This document shows, piece after piece, positions 1-8,247 of a stretch of DNA of 64,000 bases. Both the position numbers and the translations under genes were made by a program. The DNA lies in assembly GCF_014635325.1 (NCBI RefSeq), contig NZ_BMCT01000001.1, positions 1,455,743 through 1,519,742 of the forward strand, given 5' to 3'. How positions within the stretch are numbered: position 1 is the first letter of the stretch; each line of letters starts with the position of its first letter. Source of the stretch: Azorhizobium oxalatiphilum. Its GTDB lineage: Bacteria; Pseudomonadota; Alphaproteobacteria; Rhizobiales; Xanthobacteraceae. Below the pieces are notes generated by a model, which saw only the letters and a program-made list of their open reading frames with translations, was not told where the DNA came from and did not search any database.

Positions 1-16
1 CAAGGAAGCCGCTCAT
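1..16 (-). CDS. Start of a gene cut by the left edge, probably a LIV-type ABC permease
   Basis: An ATG at 16-14 reads MSGFL off the left edge of the window. A GAGG ribosome-binding site lies about 6 bases upstream. The gene follows a branched-chain-type substrate-binding protein on the same strand, and in such operons the next gene is usually a LivH permease; that identity is inference from position, because only five codons are visible. A 28-codon frame (GTG at 99, stop overlapping this ATG as ATGA) lies just upstream and could be a translated leader, but its Arg/Ala/Ser-rich composition gives no independent support. Confidence 0.35.
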
Positions 17-183
17 GACGACCTCGCGGAGGGGGCGACCCTCGCGGAACTGGCGGCCCGTGCGGGCGCGCGGCGGGAAACGGATGCGGTCTTGGTCACG
101 GTTCTGTCGGTCCTCTGCCTCGGCCGGGGCGCGGCGGGGTAGGGGGGATGGCCCGGAGGGACCGGGCACGGAAATGGGTGGAG

Positions 184-212
184 GCCCGCCCCGTCCGGAA
201 GACGGGGCGGGC
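184..212 (-). terminator. GC-rich hairpin after the substrate-binding protein gene
   Basis: A perfect 12-bp inverted repeat (184-195 with 201-212) encloses a 5-base loop. It begins 13 bases after the stop of the substrate-binding protein gene and lies before the next gene of the apparent operon. There is no T-tract, so it is more likely an mRNA-stabilising or attenuating hairpin than a full terminator. Confidence 0.7.
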
Positions 213-224
213 GGATCATCGGGA

Positions 225-1451
225 TCAGGCGCTGAGCTTGACCACGTACTTGCGCTCGATCTTGCCCTTCTCGGCGACCGAGACGGAGAAGTCCGGCGTC
301 ACGTCGCCAAACTTGTCGAAGTCGAGCACGGAGGAGGCGCCCTGATAGTCGATCTTGCCCGACTTCAGTGCTTCCTTGCCTTCGGCGAAGGTGGCGACCG
401 GCTTGCCGCCGGGGCCGGCGACCTCGAACATCTTCTTGGCGATGGCCGGCACGTCGGCGTTGGGGCCGGCGGCCTCCATGGCCAGCGCCAGCACGATCAC
501 CATGTCCCAGGTCATGGCGGCGTAGACGTTGTTGAGGCCGCTCTGGCCCATGGCCTTCTGATAGGCCGCGTCATAGGCCTTGAACGCCTCGGAGCCCTCG
601 TTGGAGATGCTGTCGACGGCGATGATGCCTTCGGAGACCTCCGGGCCGAGCGCCTTCACGAGGTCCGGATTGCCGGCCCATGCGGGCATGATGAACTTGG
701 TGGTCTCGCCGGTCTGGAACCACTCGCGCAGGATGATGGTGGTGTCGGCGAGGTAGGAGCCCATCACGATGACGTCGGGCTTGGCGGCCAGCGCCTTCTG
801 CAGCTCGGCGCGGTAGCTGGGCTGGTTGGGCTCGTACACGATGCTCTCGTACACCTTGCCGCCCTGCGCTTCCCAGGCCTTCTTGAAGCCGTCCGCATTG
901 CCGATGCCGGAAGCGTTGTTGAACGCCATGGTCACGGGGCGCTTGAAGCCTTCCTTCTTGGCCACTTCCGCGAAGGCGCGGCCGAAGCGGTCGTTGGTGG
1001 CCTGGAAGCGGAACAGCAGGCCCTTGGCATTGGCCGGCGGCACCGAGAGGGCCGGGGCGCCGGAGGTGTTCATGAGCATGATGTTGGCGTCGTTGGTGAG
1101 CGGCGCCACGGCCAGCGACACGCCCGAGGCCCAGGTGCCGAGGATGGACTGCACCTTGTTGACGTCGATCAGCTTCTTGGCGGCCAGCACGGCGGCCTGC
1201 GGCTGGCTCTGGTCGTCCTCGGCGAAGACTTCCAGCTTCTTGCCGGCGGCGCCGCCGGCGGCATTCACCACCTCGGCGGCGGCCAGGATCATCTTCTGCA
1301 TGCCGGAGCCGTAGGCGGCGCCGGAGCCGGTGATCGGGTTCAGCGCGCCGATGCGGAAGTTGGCGGCCTGCGCGAAGGCGGTCCCGGACAGGGCCGGAAG
1401 CAGCATGGTGCTGGCGAGGCCGGCGAGGGTCTGGCGACGGGTGATGTTCAT
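225..1451 (-). CDS. Branched-chain amino acid-type ABC transporter substrate-binding protein
   Basis: 408 aa. The N-terminus has a twin-arginine-like signal (TRRQTLAG followed by a hydrophobic stretch and AFAQA cleavage site), so the product should be periplasmic. The mature part has the type I periplasmic-binding fold seen in LivJ-like proteins (Peripla_BP_6): an early IGALNPITGSGAAYG segment, then AEDDQSQPQAAV and a central ASGVSLAVAPLTND region. It likely binds an amide or amino-acid-like ligand for an ABC importer whose permease would be encoded beyond the left edge. It lies 48 bases downstream of an amidohydrolase gene on the same strand, so the ligand may be the substrate or product of that enzyme. 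The start is supported by an AAGGGA ribosome-binding site. The ligand cannot be deduced. Confidence 0.9.
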   Translation of the reverse strand: MNITRRQTLAGLASTMLLPALSGTAFAQAANFRIGALNPITGSGAAYGSGMQKMILAAAEVVNAAGGAAGKKLEVFAEDDQSQPQAAVLAAKKLIDVNKVQSILGTWASGVSLAVAPLTNDANIMLMNTSGAPALSVPPANAKGLLFRFQATNDRFGRAFAEVAKKEGFKRPVTMAFNNASGIGNADGFKKAWEAQGGKVYESIVYEPNQPSYRAELQKALAAKPDVIVMGSYLADTTIILREWFQTGETTKFIMPAWAGNPDLVKALGPEVSEGIIAVDSISNEGSEAFKAYDAAYQKAMGQSGLNNVYAAMTWDMVIVLALAMEAAGPNADVPAIAKKMFEVAGPGGKPVATFAEGKEALKSGKIDYQGASSVLDFDKFGDVTPDFSVSVAEKGKIERKYVVKLSA

Positions 1452-1499
1452 TTTTCTATCCCTTCAGGTCTGGAAGTGATGGTGTTCTTGTTCATCAAC

Positions 1500-2735
1500 T
1501 CAGTTGAGGCCGGTGTTCTTGAACGCCACGCCGCCCTGCATGATCAGCGGCATGTGGGCACCCTGGCGGGTGAGCAGGGAAAGATCCTTCAGCGGATCGC
1601 CGTCCACCACGATCAGGTCGGCGAAGGCGCCGGCGGCGATGGTGCCGATCTGGCCTTCCATCCGCAGCAGCTTGGCGGCGATGGAGGTGGCGGAGGCGAT
1701 GACCTCGTGCGCCGGCATCACGCGGCCGCGGATCACGAACTCTTCCGACTGGTGGCGGTGCATCTCGCCCAGCAGGTCCGAGCCATAGGCCATCAGCAGG
1801 CCGGCTTCGCGCATGATGGCGATGGATTCCATGCCGGCGAGGCGCACGTTGTCGATCTTGGCCACCGAGCCGGCGGGGAAGCCCATTTCCGCGCCCTCGC
1901 TGGAGAGCTTGTCGTACGTCACCAGCGTGGGCACCGCGATGGCGCCCTTGCTGGCGGCGAACTTCGCGGTCTCGGACTTGATGAGGTTGCAGTGCTCCAG
2001 CGAGTGGACGCCGCACTCCACCGCGCGGCGGATGGCCTCGTCGGTGTAGAGATGGGCGGACACGTAGGTGCCGGCATTGGCAGCCTCTTCCACCACCGCG
2101 AACAGCTCCTCGCGAGAGAAGCCGAGGAAGTGGATGGGATCGGTGGGCGAGGCGACGCCGCCATTGGCCATGATCTTGATGAACTCGGCCCCGCCCTTGA
2201 TCTCCTCGCGGGCGGCGCGGCGCATCTCCGGCACGCCGTCCACCACGCGGCCGAGGGCGCCGAGCTTGAAGCCGGTGCGGGTGGTCTCGCGATCGTCATA
2301 GGGGCCGCGGAAATCGCAATGGCCGCCGGTCTGGCTCAGCGCCTTGCCGCAGACGGACAGGCGCGGAGTGGGCAGGGCGCTTTCCGCCGCCGCCACCTTG
2401 AGGCCCTTGTCGGCGCCACCCACGTCACGCACGGTGGTGAAGCCGCGCATCAGCATCTCGCCCATCAGCTTCATGGCGCGCACGGCGACGAGGCTGTCGG
2501 GCAGCTTGGCGTTGGCGCCGAGGTCCGGGTTGCAGGCGATGGTGTGCACGTGGGCGTCGATCAGGCCGGGCATCAGGGTGCGGCCCTTGAGGTCGATGAC
2601 TTCGGCGCTCGCGGAGGTGATCTTCGGGGCCACCTCGCGGATGGTTTCGCCCTCGACCAGCACGTTGACCGGCGCGCCGCGCTCGGCCTGGCTGCCATCG
2701 ACGATATGGGCGTTGGTGAACAGGAACGACGACAT
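1500..2735 (-). CDS. Metal-dependent amidohydrolase (imidazolonepropionase/prolidase-like)
   Basis: 411 aa. It has the amidohydrolase-superfamily arrangement: an N-terminal beta-sandwich, then DAHVHT (HxH metal ligands, about residue 62), a lysine in EFIKIM (about residue 187) suited to carboxylation and metal bridging, SAHLYT and HSLEHCN histidines, and YGSDLLG with the catalytic Asp near residue 317. The GGHCDFRGP and ANGGVASPTDP segments resemble the subgroup that hydrolyses Xaa-Pro or Xaa-Arg dipeptides and N-acyl amino acids (Sgx9260-like). Cytoplasmic, because no signal peptide is visible. It sits between a TetR regulator and a periplasmic binding protein on one strand, which suggests an inducible uptake-and-hydrolysis unit. 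The exact substrate is unknown. Confidence 0.88.
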   Translation of the reverse strand: MSSFLFTNAHIVDGSQAERGAPVNVLVEGETIREVAPKITSASAEVIDLKGRTLMPGLIDAHVHTIACNPDLGANAKLPDSLVAVRAMKLMGEMLMRGFTTVRDVGGADKGLKVAAAESALPTPRLSVCGKALSQTGGHCDFRGPYDDRETTRTGFKLGALGRVVDGVPEMRRAAREEIKGGAEFIKIMANGGVASPTDPIHFLGFSREELFAVVEEAANAGTYVSAHLYTDEAIRRAVECGVHSLEHCNLIKSETAKFAASKGAIAVPTLVTYDKLSSEGAEMGFPAGSVAKIDNVRLAGMESIAIMREAGLLMAYGSDLLGEMHRHQSEEFVIRGRVMPAHEVIASATSIAAKLLRMEGQIGTIAAGAFADLIVVDGDPLKDLSLLTRQGAHMPLIMQGGVAFKNTGLN

Positions 2736-2754
2736 GTTTCTACTCCGGACGTGT

Positions 2755-3489
2755 TCAGACGCGGGCCCCGCGCGGACGCGCGGCGCGGGCGGGGGATTGC
2801 GAGGGGCGGGCCGGCGCGGCCTTCGGGGCGGGTGCCGGCTTGAGGGAGCTGTTGGTGGCCGGGGGCGGGACGGCGACAGCGGCCCCCTGGTCGGGGAATT
2901 GCTGGGCGAGCTGCATCTTCCAGAAGCCCAGCATGTCGGAATAATAGCCGGGGTCTTCGCGCAGCACGGTCTGGGCGATCATGCCGCGCACCAGGCACAT
3001 GGTGGTGTTCATCACCGTGCGGGTGTGGTCGGGATCCACGCCGCGGCTGGTGGCGAGCGCCATCCAGATGGCGTCGAGGCCGGCATGGAAGTTCTTCACC
3101 ACCGGGATCAGCCGGTCCTTGAACTCGTCATTGTGCCGGGCCTCCGGCAGATATTCCATGGTCACGTAGAACAGCCGGTCGGACATCATCCGCCAGATGT
3201 AGTCGACGATCTCGTCGCTGGAGCCGCGCCGGCGGGCGATGTCCTCCGCGAAACGGTGGAGGTCCGCCGTCACCTGTTCCAGCATGTGGTTGATGGCGTC
3301 CGTCACCAGTTCCTCCTTGGAGGAGAAATGGTGGGTCAGCGCGCCGCGCGAGACGCCGGCCTGGGCGGCGATGAGGGGCGTGGAGAGGCGCGAGAAGCCA
3401 TTGTCGTGCAGGAGATCGACCGTCGCGTTGAGCAGCCGGGCGGAGGTTTCCGCCGCGCGCTCATGCTGGGATCGCCTGCGACGCTCCAC
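2755..3489 (-). CDS. TetR-family transcriptional regulator
   Basis: About 244 aa. The N-terminal helix-turn-helix is clear: TSARLLNATVDLLHDNGFS, then AAQAGVSRGALTHHFSSKEEL, the canonical TetR recognition region. The C-terminal ligand domain is followed by a 35-residue Pro/Ala/Arg-rich tail that is probably disordered and unusual in length. A GGAGGTGG ribosome-binding site sits 8 bases before a GTG at 3489; a TTG at 3492 in the same frame is the alternative start. The gene is 19 bases upstream of the amidohydrolase and should be co-transcribed with it. A 10-bp inverted repeat overlaps its own promoter region, which suggests autoregulation. Confidence 0.88.
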   Translation of the reverse strand: MERRRRSQHERAAETSARLLNATVDLLHDNGFSRLSTPLIAAQAGVSRGALTHHFSSKEELVTDAINHMLEQVTADLHRFAEDIARRRGSSDEIVDYIWRMMSDRLFYVTMEYLPEARHNDEFKDRLIPVVKNFHAGLDAIWMALATSRGVDPDHTRTVMNTTMCLVRGMIAQTVLREDPGYYSDMLGFWKMQLAQQFPDQGAAVAVPPPATNSSLKPAPAPKAAPARPSQSPARAARPRGARV

Positions 3490-3538
3490 CAATTTCCACC
3501 TCCACCGGCTGGTATACCGCTAGAGCAAGCCATCCAAC

Positions 3539-3573
3539 TTACAAACAGTCAAGCCTGTTTATAACGCATTATA
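3539..3573 (-). promoter_or_regulatory. TetR promoter and candidate operator
   Basis: An inverted repeat TTACAAACAG-N6-CTGTTTATAA occupies 3539-3564 with one mismatch in ten pairs. A perfect TATAAT (minus strand, 3573-3568) abuts it, so the expected transcription start falls inside or next to the operator. No convincing -35 box is visible. The arrangement is typical of an autoregulated TetR gene and would control the regulator, amidohydrolase and binding-protein genes together. Confidence 0.6.
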
Positions 3574-3604
3574 TGGCTAGCTAACGAGCAGTTCCCCGGT
3601 AGGG

Positions 3605-3628
3605 GCTCTCCGGCCGGAACCGGAGAGC
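3605..3628 (-). terminator. Hairpin downstream of the SDR gene
   Basis: A perfect 9-bp stem (3605-3613 with 3620-3628) with a 6-base loop starts 10 bases after the SDR stop codon on the minus strand. It has no T-tract. It separates the SDR gene from the downstream tetR promoter. Confidence 0.5.
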
Positions 3629-3637
3629 GGAGAGGGA

Positions 3638-4426
3638 TCAGCCGTTGCCGCTGGTGCCGCGCAGGGTGGGCAGGCCGATGCCGGCGGCATCGAAGCCGCC
3701 ATCCACCGCCAGCTCCTGGCCGGTGATGTAGCTGGCCCGGTCGCTGCACAGGAAGAAGATGGCCTCCGCCAGTTCCTCTTCCAGCCCGTAGCGGGCGAGG
3801 GGAATCGCGTCGTGATAATCCTTGCGGATGGCAGCGGAGTGCACGAGCTTCGCCATGGCTGTTTCCACCGGGCCAGGCGCCACAGCATTGACGCGGATGT
3901 TGGAGCTGGCCAGCTCCACCGCCAGCTGCTTGGTCAGATGGGCGAGGCCCGCCTTGCTGGTGCCGTAGGCGGCCCGGAGCGTGGAAGCGCGCAGGCCCGA
4001 GATGGACGTGATGTTGACGATGGCGCCGCCACCGCCATCACGCATCAGAGGTGCAGCCGACTTGGTGCAGTTGAAGGGGCCAGCGAGATTGACCGCCAGC
4101 ACGCGGTCCCACTCCTCGTCCTCGATGTCGAGAATCGGCTTGAAGACGGCGACGCCCGCATTGTTCACCAGCGCATCGAGTCGGCCGAAGCGCTCCGCCA
4201 CCTTGGCGACGGCGGCCTTCACGCCGGCCCGGTCGGCCACGTCGCAGGGGAGCGCCAGCGTGCGCTCGGGCTCGTTCAGCTCCTTGACGGCGGCGGCGAG
4301 CAGTTCGCCCTCGATATCCAGCAGGGCGACATTCCAGCCCTCGGCCAGCGCGCGCCGCGCCACTGCCAACCCGATGCCCCGCGCCGCGCCCGTGACGAGA
4401 GCGACCTTTGCCTGCGACTTTACCAT
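3638..4426 (-). CDS. Short-chain dehydrogenase/reductase (SDR)
   Basis: 262 aa, the normal length for a classical SDR. Visible landmarks are the cofactor loop TGAARGIG near the N-terminus, NNAGVA in the middle, a catalytic Ser in NITSISG, and the YGTSK active-site Tyr-Lys pair, followed by IRVNAVAPGPV and a C-terminal DGGFDAAG. An acidic residue after the second strand (LLDIEGE) favours NAD(H). The start was placed at the ATG at 4426, just before VALVTG and behind an AAGGA site, rather than at an upstream in-frame codon that would add 50 unconserved residues. Substrate unknown. It is not clearly in the operon of the downstream tetR, which has its own promoter. Confidence 0.88.
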   Translation of the reverse strand: MVKSQAKVALVTGAARGIGLAVARRALAEGWNVALLDIEGELLAAAVKELNEPERTLALPCDVADRAGVKAAVAKVAERFGRLDALVNNAGVAVFKPILDIEDEEWDRVLAVNLAGPFNCTKSAAPLMRDGGGGAIVNITSISGLRASTLRAAYGTSKAGLAHLTKQLAVELASSNIRVNAVAPGPVETAMAKLVHSAAIRKDYHDAIPLARYGLEEELAEAIFFLCSDRASYITGQELAVDGGFDAAGIGLPTLRGTSGNG

Positions 4427-4925
4427 GGCGTCCTTGTCCTCACCTTTTGGGTCTTGATGTTGGCCCCTGTTTATAGCGGGCGATGAAAAACGGGAACGCC
4501 CCCTGCCGCATAGCTCGACGCCCGGTCCAAAGTTTGCCGCAGGTCTGATCTTCGCATTGCTGAGATGATGCTGCAAAACGCTGCAAGTGAAGGAAAATAT
4601 ATGGGTCCAAATTGTGGACCTTGCGATGGGGTAGCAGCAAATAGCGCTCCTGACGCGATTGCGACCATTGTCGCGTATGGCATGGCTTCCCGACAGCCGT
4701 CCCGCTGCGGTAGGCTCACGGTGGTTCCGCTGCAGGACGAGGCCCGTGCCATGACGTCATCTTTGGTCGCCGACGGTGCTCCTGCCAGCGCGTCCCGGGC
4801 TTTTTCATGCCCGGGGGTGGACCTCATCACCGACACCATCTGACATTGCCACCGGCGGGCGACGCAGAAGCGCCCGGCGGATCCGAACATCGTTCCGGCA
4901 CCTGTTCATCCAGAGGAGAAGTCAC
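4427..4925. other. Divergent intergenic region between SDR and glt genes (499 bp)
   Basis: No convincing gene is seen. The region must hold both divergent promoters. It contains an inverted repeat GGTCCA-N5-TGGACC (4604-4620), next to an AT-rich stretch, plus another copy of the half-site GGTCCAAA near 4534. A smaller GCGAC-N4-GTCGC repeat lies near 4670. These are candidate regulator sites without an obvious cognate. Confidence 0.5.
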
Positions 4926-5846
4926 ATGCGCACCGCACGTCTGTTGTTGGCCGGTTGCCTTGCCGCAGCCTTCAGCCTGCCCGCCGCCATCCCGGCCTCC
5001 GCGCAGGAGCTGACCGGCACGCTCAAGAAGATCAAGGACACCGGCGCCATCACCATCGGCTACCGGGAATCGTCCGTGCCCTTCTCCTATCTCGACGACA
5101 ACCAGAAGCCCGTGGGCTTCGCCATGGACATCTGCGCCAAGATCGTCGACGCAGTGAAGAGCAACCTCAAGCTGGACAAGCTGGAGGTGAAGTATAATCC
5201 CGTCACCTCCGCCACCCGCATCCCGCTGATCGCCAACGGCACGGTGGATCTGGAGTGCGGCTCCACCACCAACAATGTGGAGCGCCAGAAGCAGGTGGGC
5301 TTCACCAACACCCACTTCCTCACCGCCAGCCGCTTCGTCTCCAAGAAGGCGAGCAACATCAAGTCCATCGCCGATCTCAAGGGCAAGACGGTGGTGTCCA
5401 CCGCCGGCACCACCAATATCAAGCAGGTGACGGAAGCCAACGCCGCCAAGAGCCTCAACATCAACGTGGTGCCGGCCAAGGACCACGCCGAGGCCTTCCT
5501 CATGGTGGAGACCGACCGCGCCGTCGCCTTCGTGATGGACGACATCCTGCTGGCGAGCCTTGTTGCCGGCTCCAAGGATCCCTCCGCTTATGTGATCTCG
5601 GAGGACGCCTTCTCGCTGCCGGAGCCCTACGGCATCATGCTCCGCCGCGATGATCCGCCGTTCAAGGCGGTGGCCGATGGCGCGACCGCCGCGCTCTACA
5701 AGAGCCCGGAGATCCAGACCATCTACACCAAGTGGTTCCAGAGCCCGATCCCGCCGAAGAGCCTCAACCTCAACGTGCCGCTGGGCGCCGAGCTGAAGAA
5801 GGCTTTCGCCACGCCCACCGACAGCGGTGATCCGGCCGCCTACTGA
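4926..5846 (+). CDS. gltI: Glutamate/aspartate ABC transporter substrate-binding protein
   Basis: 306 aa. A Sec signal peptide (MRTARLLLAG through ASAQE) targets it to the periplasm. The mature protein is a family 3 solute-binding protein: GAITIGYRESSVPFSYLDD, then GFAMDIC, LIANGTVDLECGSTTNN and a KTVVSTAGTTN segment, closely matching GltI-type glutamate/aspartate binders; the ECGSTTNN motif is characteristic of that group. Start chosen at the ATG behind AGGAGAAG. It is the first gene of a four-gene set with two permeases and an ATPase. The hairpin that follows may give it higher expression than the membrane components, as is common for binding proteins. Confidence 0.92.
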   Translation: MRTARLLLAGCLAAAFSLPAAIPASAQELTGTLKKIKDTGAITIGYRESSVPFSYLDDNQKPVGFAMDICAKIVDAVKSNLKLDKLEVKYNPVTSATRIPLIANGTVDLECGSTTNNVERQKQVGFTNTHFLTASRFVSKKASNIKSIADLKGKTVVSTAGTTNIKQVTEANAAKSLNINVVPAKDHAEAFLMVETDRAVAFVMDDILLASLVAGSKDPSAYVISEDAFSLPEPYGIMLRRDDPPFKAVADGATAALYKSPEIQTIYTKWFQSPIPPKSLNLNVPLGAELKKAFATPTDSGDPAAY

Positions 5847-5884
5847 GCTTTGGGCACCGGCTGAGCCCGGTATCTGACGCAAAC

Positions 5885-5916
5885 GCGATCCGCCGTCCCC
5901 GCGGCCGGCGGATCGC
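5885..5916 (+). terminator. Intercistronic hairpin after gltI
   Basis: A perfect 11-bp stem (5885-5895 with 5906-5916) lies 38 bases after the gltI stop. The downstream sequence has only short T runs. It probably acts as an attenuator or RNA stabiliser that separates abundant binding-protein message from the permease message. Confidence 0.65.
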
Positions 5917-5975
5917 ATCATTTCGGCATGCCCATTGCATGACGAAGGCCGGGGATGGCTGCCGGGAGTCGGGGC

Positions 5976-6707
5976 GTGAATTATCACTGGAACTGGGGCA
6001 TCCTGCTGGAGCCTTCGCCGGACGGGCAGGGCACCTATCTCGACATGCTGCTGGGCGGCCTGCGCTGGACCATCGTCACCGCGCTCTGCGCATGGGTGGT
6101 GGCGCTGGTGTTCGGCTCGGCCATCGGCGTGCTGCGCACCCTGCAGTCGCGCACGGCCCAGTGGGTGGCGGGCGCCTATGTGGAGCTGTTCCGCAACATT
6201 CCGCTGCTGGTGCAGCTGTTCCTCTGGTTCTTCGTGGTGCCGGAACTGCTGCCGCGCGAATGGGGCATCTGGATCAAGCAGTTGCGCTACGGCGCCTTCT
6301 ACACGGCGGTGGTGGCCATCGGCCTCTACATGTCGTCGCGCGTGGCGACGCAGGTGAGCGCGGGCATCAGTGCCCTGCCCAAGGGCCAGCGCATGGCGGG
6401 AACCGCCATCGGCCTCACCCCTGCGCAGACCTATCGCTACATCCTGCTGCCCATGGCCTATCGCATCGTGCTGCCGCCGCTGACGTCGGAATTCCTCAAC
6501 ACCATCAAGAACACCTCCGTGGCCCTCACCATCGGGCTGATGGAGCTGACGGGCGCAGCGCGCTCCATGCAGGAATTCTCCTTCCAGGTGTTCGAGGCCT
6601 TCACGGCGGCCACCGTCATTTATCTCCTGCTCAATGCCATCGTGACCTTCGGCATGCGGGCGCTGGAACGCCGTCTGGCGGTCCCCGGCTTCAACGCGGC
6701 GAGGTGA
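5976..6707 (+). CDS. gltJ: Glutamate/aspartate ABC transporter permease GltJ
   Basis: About 243 aa, an inner-membrane permease of the His/Glu family. After an N-terminal WNWGILLEPSPDG segment it has roughly five hydrophobic helices, with VELFRNIPLLVQLF and the cytoplasmic EAA-type loop ALPKGQRMAGTAIGLTPAQTYRYI. The GTG at 5976 was chosen because VNYHWNWG lines up with the usual start of GltJ (MSxxWNWG) and a GGGAG site precedes it; an ATG at 5955 would add seven residues. It is followed within 3 bases by the second permease. Confidence 0.9.
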   Translation: MNYHWNWGILLEPSPDGQGTYLDMLLGGLRWTIVTALCAWVVALVFGSAIGVLRTLQSRTAQWVAGAYVELFRNIPLLVQLFLWFFVVPELLPREWGIWIKQLRYGAFYTAVVAIGLYMSSRVATQVSAGISALPKGQRMAGTAIGLTPAQTYRYILLPMAYRIVLPPLTSEFLNTIKNTSVALTIGLMELTGAARSMQEFSFQVFEAFTAATVIYLLLNAIVTFGMRALERRLAVPGFNAAR

Positions 6708-6710
6708 GCG

Positions 6711-7403
6711 ATGTTCAGCGATTTCGACTTCGGGGTCATCCTGCGCTCGCTGCCCTACCTCTTCAAGGAGGGCATGACCTTCACCCTCACGCTGACGGCG
6801 GTGGCGACCGTGGGCGGCGTCATCCTCGGCACGCTGATCGCCATGATCCGGCTCTCATCCCTGCCGGTTCTGCCCAAGATTGCGGCAGGCTATGTCAATG
6901 TGATGCGCGCCTTGCCGCTGGTGCTGGTGATCTTCCTCTTCTACTTCCTCATGCCCTACATCGGCCAATGGGCGCTGCGCGCGGACCAGCCGATCCAGGT
7001 GGGGGCGCTGTCTTCCACCATCATCACCTTCACTTTGTTCGAGGCGGCCTATTTCTCCGAGATCATGCGGGCGGGCATCCAGTCCATTCCGCGCGGACAG
7101 GTGGCGGCGGGTTATGCCATCGGCCTCACATACCGGCAGGTGATGAGCTATGTGGTGCTGCCGCAGGCGTTCCGGAACATGCTGCCGGTGATCTTCACCC
7201 AGACCATCGTGCTGTTTCAGGACACCTCGCTGGTCTATGTGCTCTCCATCACCGATTTCCTCGGCGCCGCCTCCAAGATCGCCCAGCGTGATGGGCGGCT
7301 GGCGGAAATGTATCTGTTCGCAGCCGCCGTCTATTTCCTCATTTCCTTCACTGCGTCCATGCTGGTGAAGCGGCTGCAACGCCGCCTCGCCGTCGCCCGC
7401 TGA
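6711..7403 (+). CDS. gltK: Glutamate/aspartate ABC transporter permease GltK
   Basis: 230 aa with about five transmembrane helices. It carries the paired signatures VMRALPLVLVIFLFYF and IPRGQVAAGYAIGLTYRQVMSYVVLPQAF (EAA loop contacting the ATPase), then VLFQDTSLVYVLSI, all typical of GltK. It lies 3 bases after gltJ and 18 bases before the ATPase gene, so the three are surely co-transcribed. Assignment as glutamate/aspartate rather than another polar amino acid rests on GltI. Confidence 0.9.
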   Translation: MFSDFDFGVILRSLPYLFKEGMTFTLTLTAVATVGGVILGTLIAMIRLSSLPVLPKIAAGYVNVMRALPLVLVIFLFYFLMPYIGQWALRADQPIQVGALSSTIITFTLFEAAYFSEIMRAGIQSIPRGQVAAGYAIGLTYRQVMSYVVLPQAFRNMLPVIFTQTIVLFQDTSLVYVLSITDFLGAASKIAQRDGRLAEMYLFAAAVYFLISFTASMLVKRLQRRLAVAR

Positions 7404-7421
7404 CGCGCCCGGAGTAGCCAC

Positions 7422-8159
7422 ATGTCCATGATCTCCATGCGCAATGTCAGCAAGTGGTACGGCCCGCAGTTTCAGGTGCTGAAAGACTGTAGCGTCGAGG
7501 TGGAGAAGGGCGAGGTGATCGTGGTGTGCGGGCCGTCCGGCTCCGGCAAGTCCACGCTCATCAAGACGGTCAATGCGCTGGAGACCATCCAGAACGGCGA
7601 GATCGTGGTGGATGGCGTCACCGTCAACGCGTCCAAGACCAATCTGCCCAAGCTGCGCGCCCGCGTCGGCATGGTGTTCCAGCATTTCGAGCTGTTCCCG
7701 CATCTCTCCATCATCCAGAACCTGTGCCTCGGACAGGAGAAGGTGCTCGGGCGCGGGCATGATGAGGCGGTGGCCAAGGCCGAGGCGCTGCTCAAAAGGG
7801 TGGGGCTGAGCGCCCACGCCCAGAAATTTCCCGGCCAGCTCTCCGGCGGCCAGCAGCAGCGCGTCGCCATCGCCCGCGCGCTGGTGATGGACCCGGTGTG
7901 CATGCTGTTCGACGAGCCCACCTCGGCGCTGGACCCGGAGATGATCACCGAGGTGCTGGACGTGATGGTGGAACTGGCCCGCGAGGGCATGACCATGATG
8001 GTCGTGACCCACGAGATGGGATTCGCCCGCAAGGTGGCCCATCGCGTTGTCTTCATGGATCAGGGCGAGATCGTGGAAGATGCCCTTAAGGAAGACTTCT
8101 TCGGCACCCCGCGCAGCGAGCGGGCCCGGAATTTTCTCTCCAAGATTTTGTCGCATTGA
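7422..8159 (+). CDS. gltL: Glutamate/aspartate ABC transporter ATPase GltL
   Basis: 245 aa. It has a complete ABC ATPase core: Walker [10 protein letters not shown] (about residue 38), the Q-loop in [11 protein letters not shown], the signature LSGGQQQR, Walker [15 protein letters not shown], the D-loop and the switch His in VVTHEMGFA. The length is usual for polar amino acid ATPases. Last gene of the gltIJKL unit. No terminator is obvious between it and the following NADH dehydrogenase gene 88 bases away. Confidence 0.93.
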   Translation: MSMISMRNVSKWYGPQFQVLKDCSVEVEKGEVIVVCGPSGSGKSTLIKTVNALETIQNGEIVVDGVTVNASKTNLPKLRARVGMVFQHFELFPHLSIIQNLCLGQEKVLGRGHDEAVAKAEALLKRVGLSAHAQKFPGQLSGGQQQRVAIARALVMDPVCMLFDEPTSALDPEMITEVLDVMVELAREGMTMMVVTHEMGFARKVAHRVVFMDQGEIVEDALKEDFFGTPRSERARNFLSKILSH

Positions 8160-8247
8160 TGTTGCAGTGCAGCATATATCGCGCAACAAGCGATGTATGC
8201 GGCAGGGCGTTTCCTTGCCAAGGTAGAGCGGCAAGGAGTGGTTTTTC

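Noticed and set aside
15-2843. A 942-codon open frame on the plus strand
   Set aside because: It is antisense to the binding protein and amidohydrolase genes, has His/Gly/Asp-rich repetitive composition and no domain; a typical artefact of high-GC third positions.
5939-7291. A 450-codon open frame on the plus strand overlapping gltJ and gltK
   Set aside because: It is a shifted frame through two clear permease genes; the His/Gly/Arg-rich product has no family.
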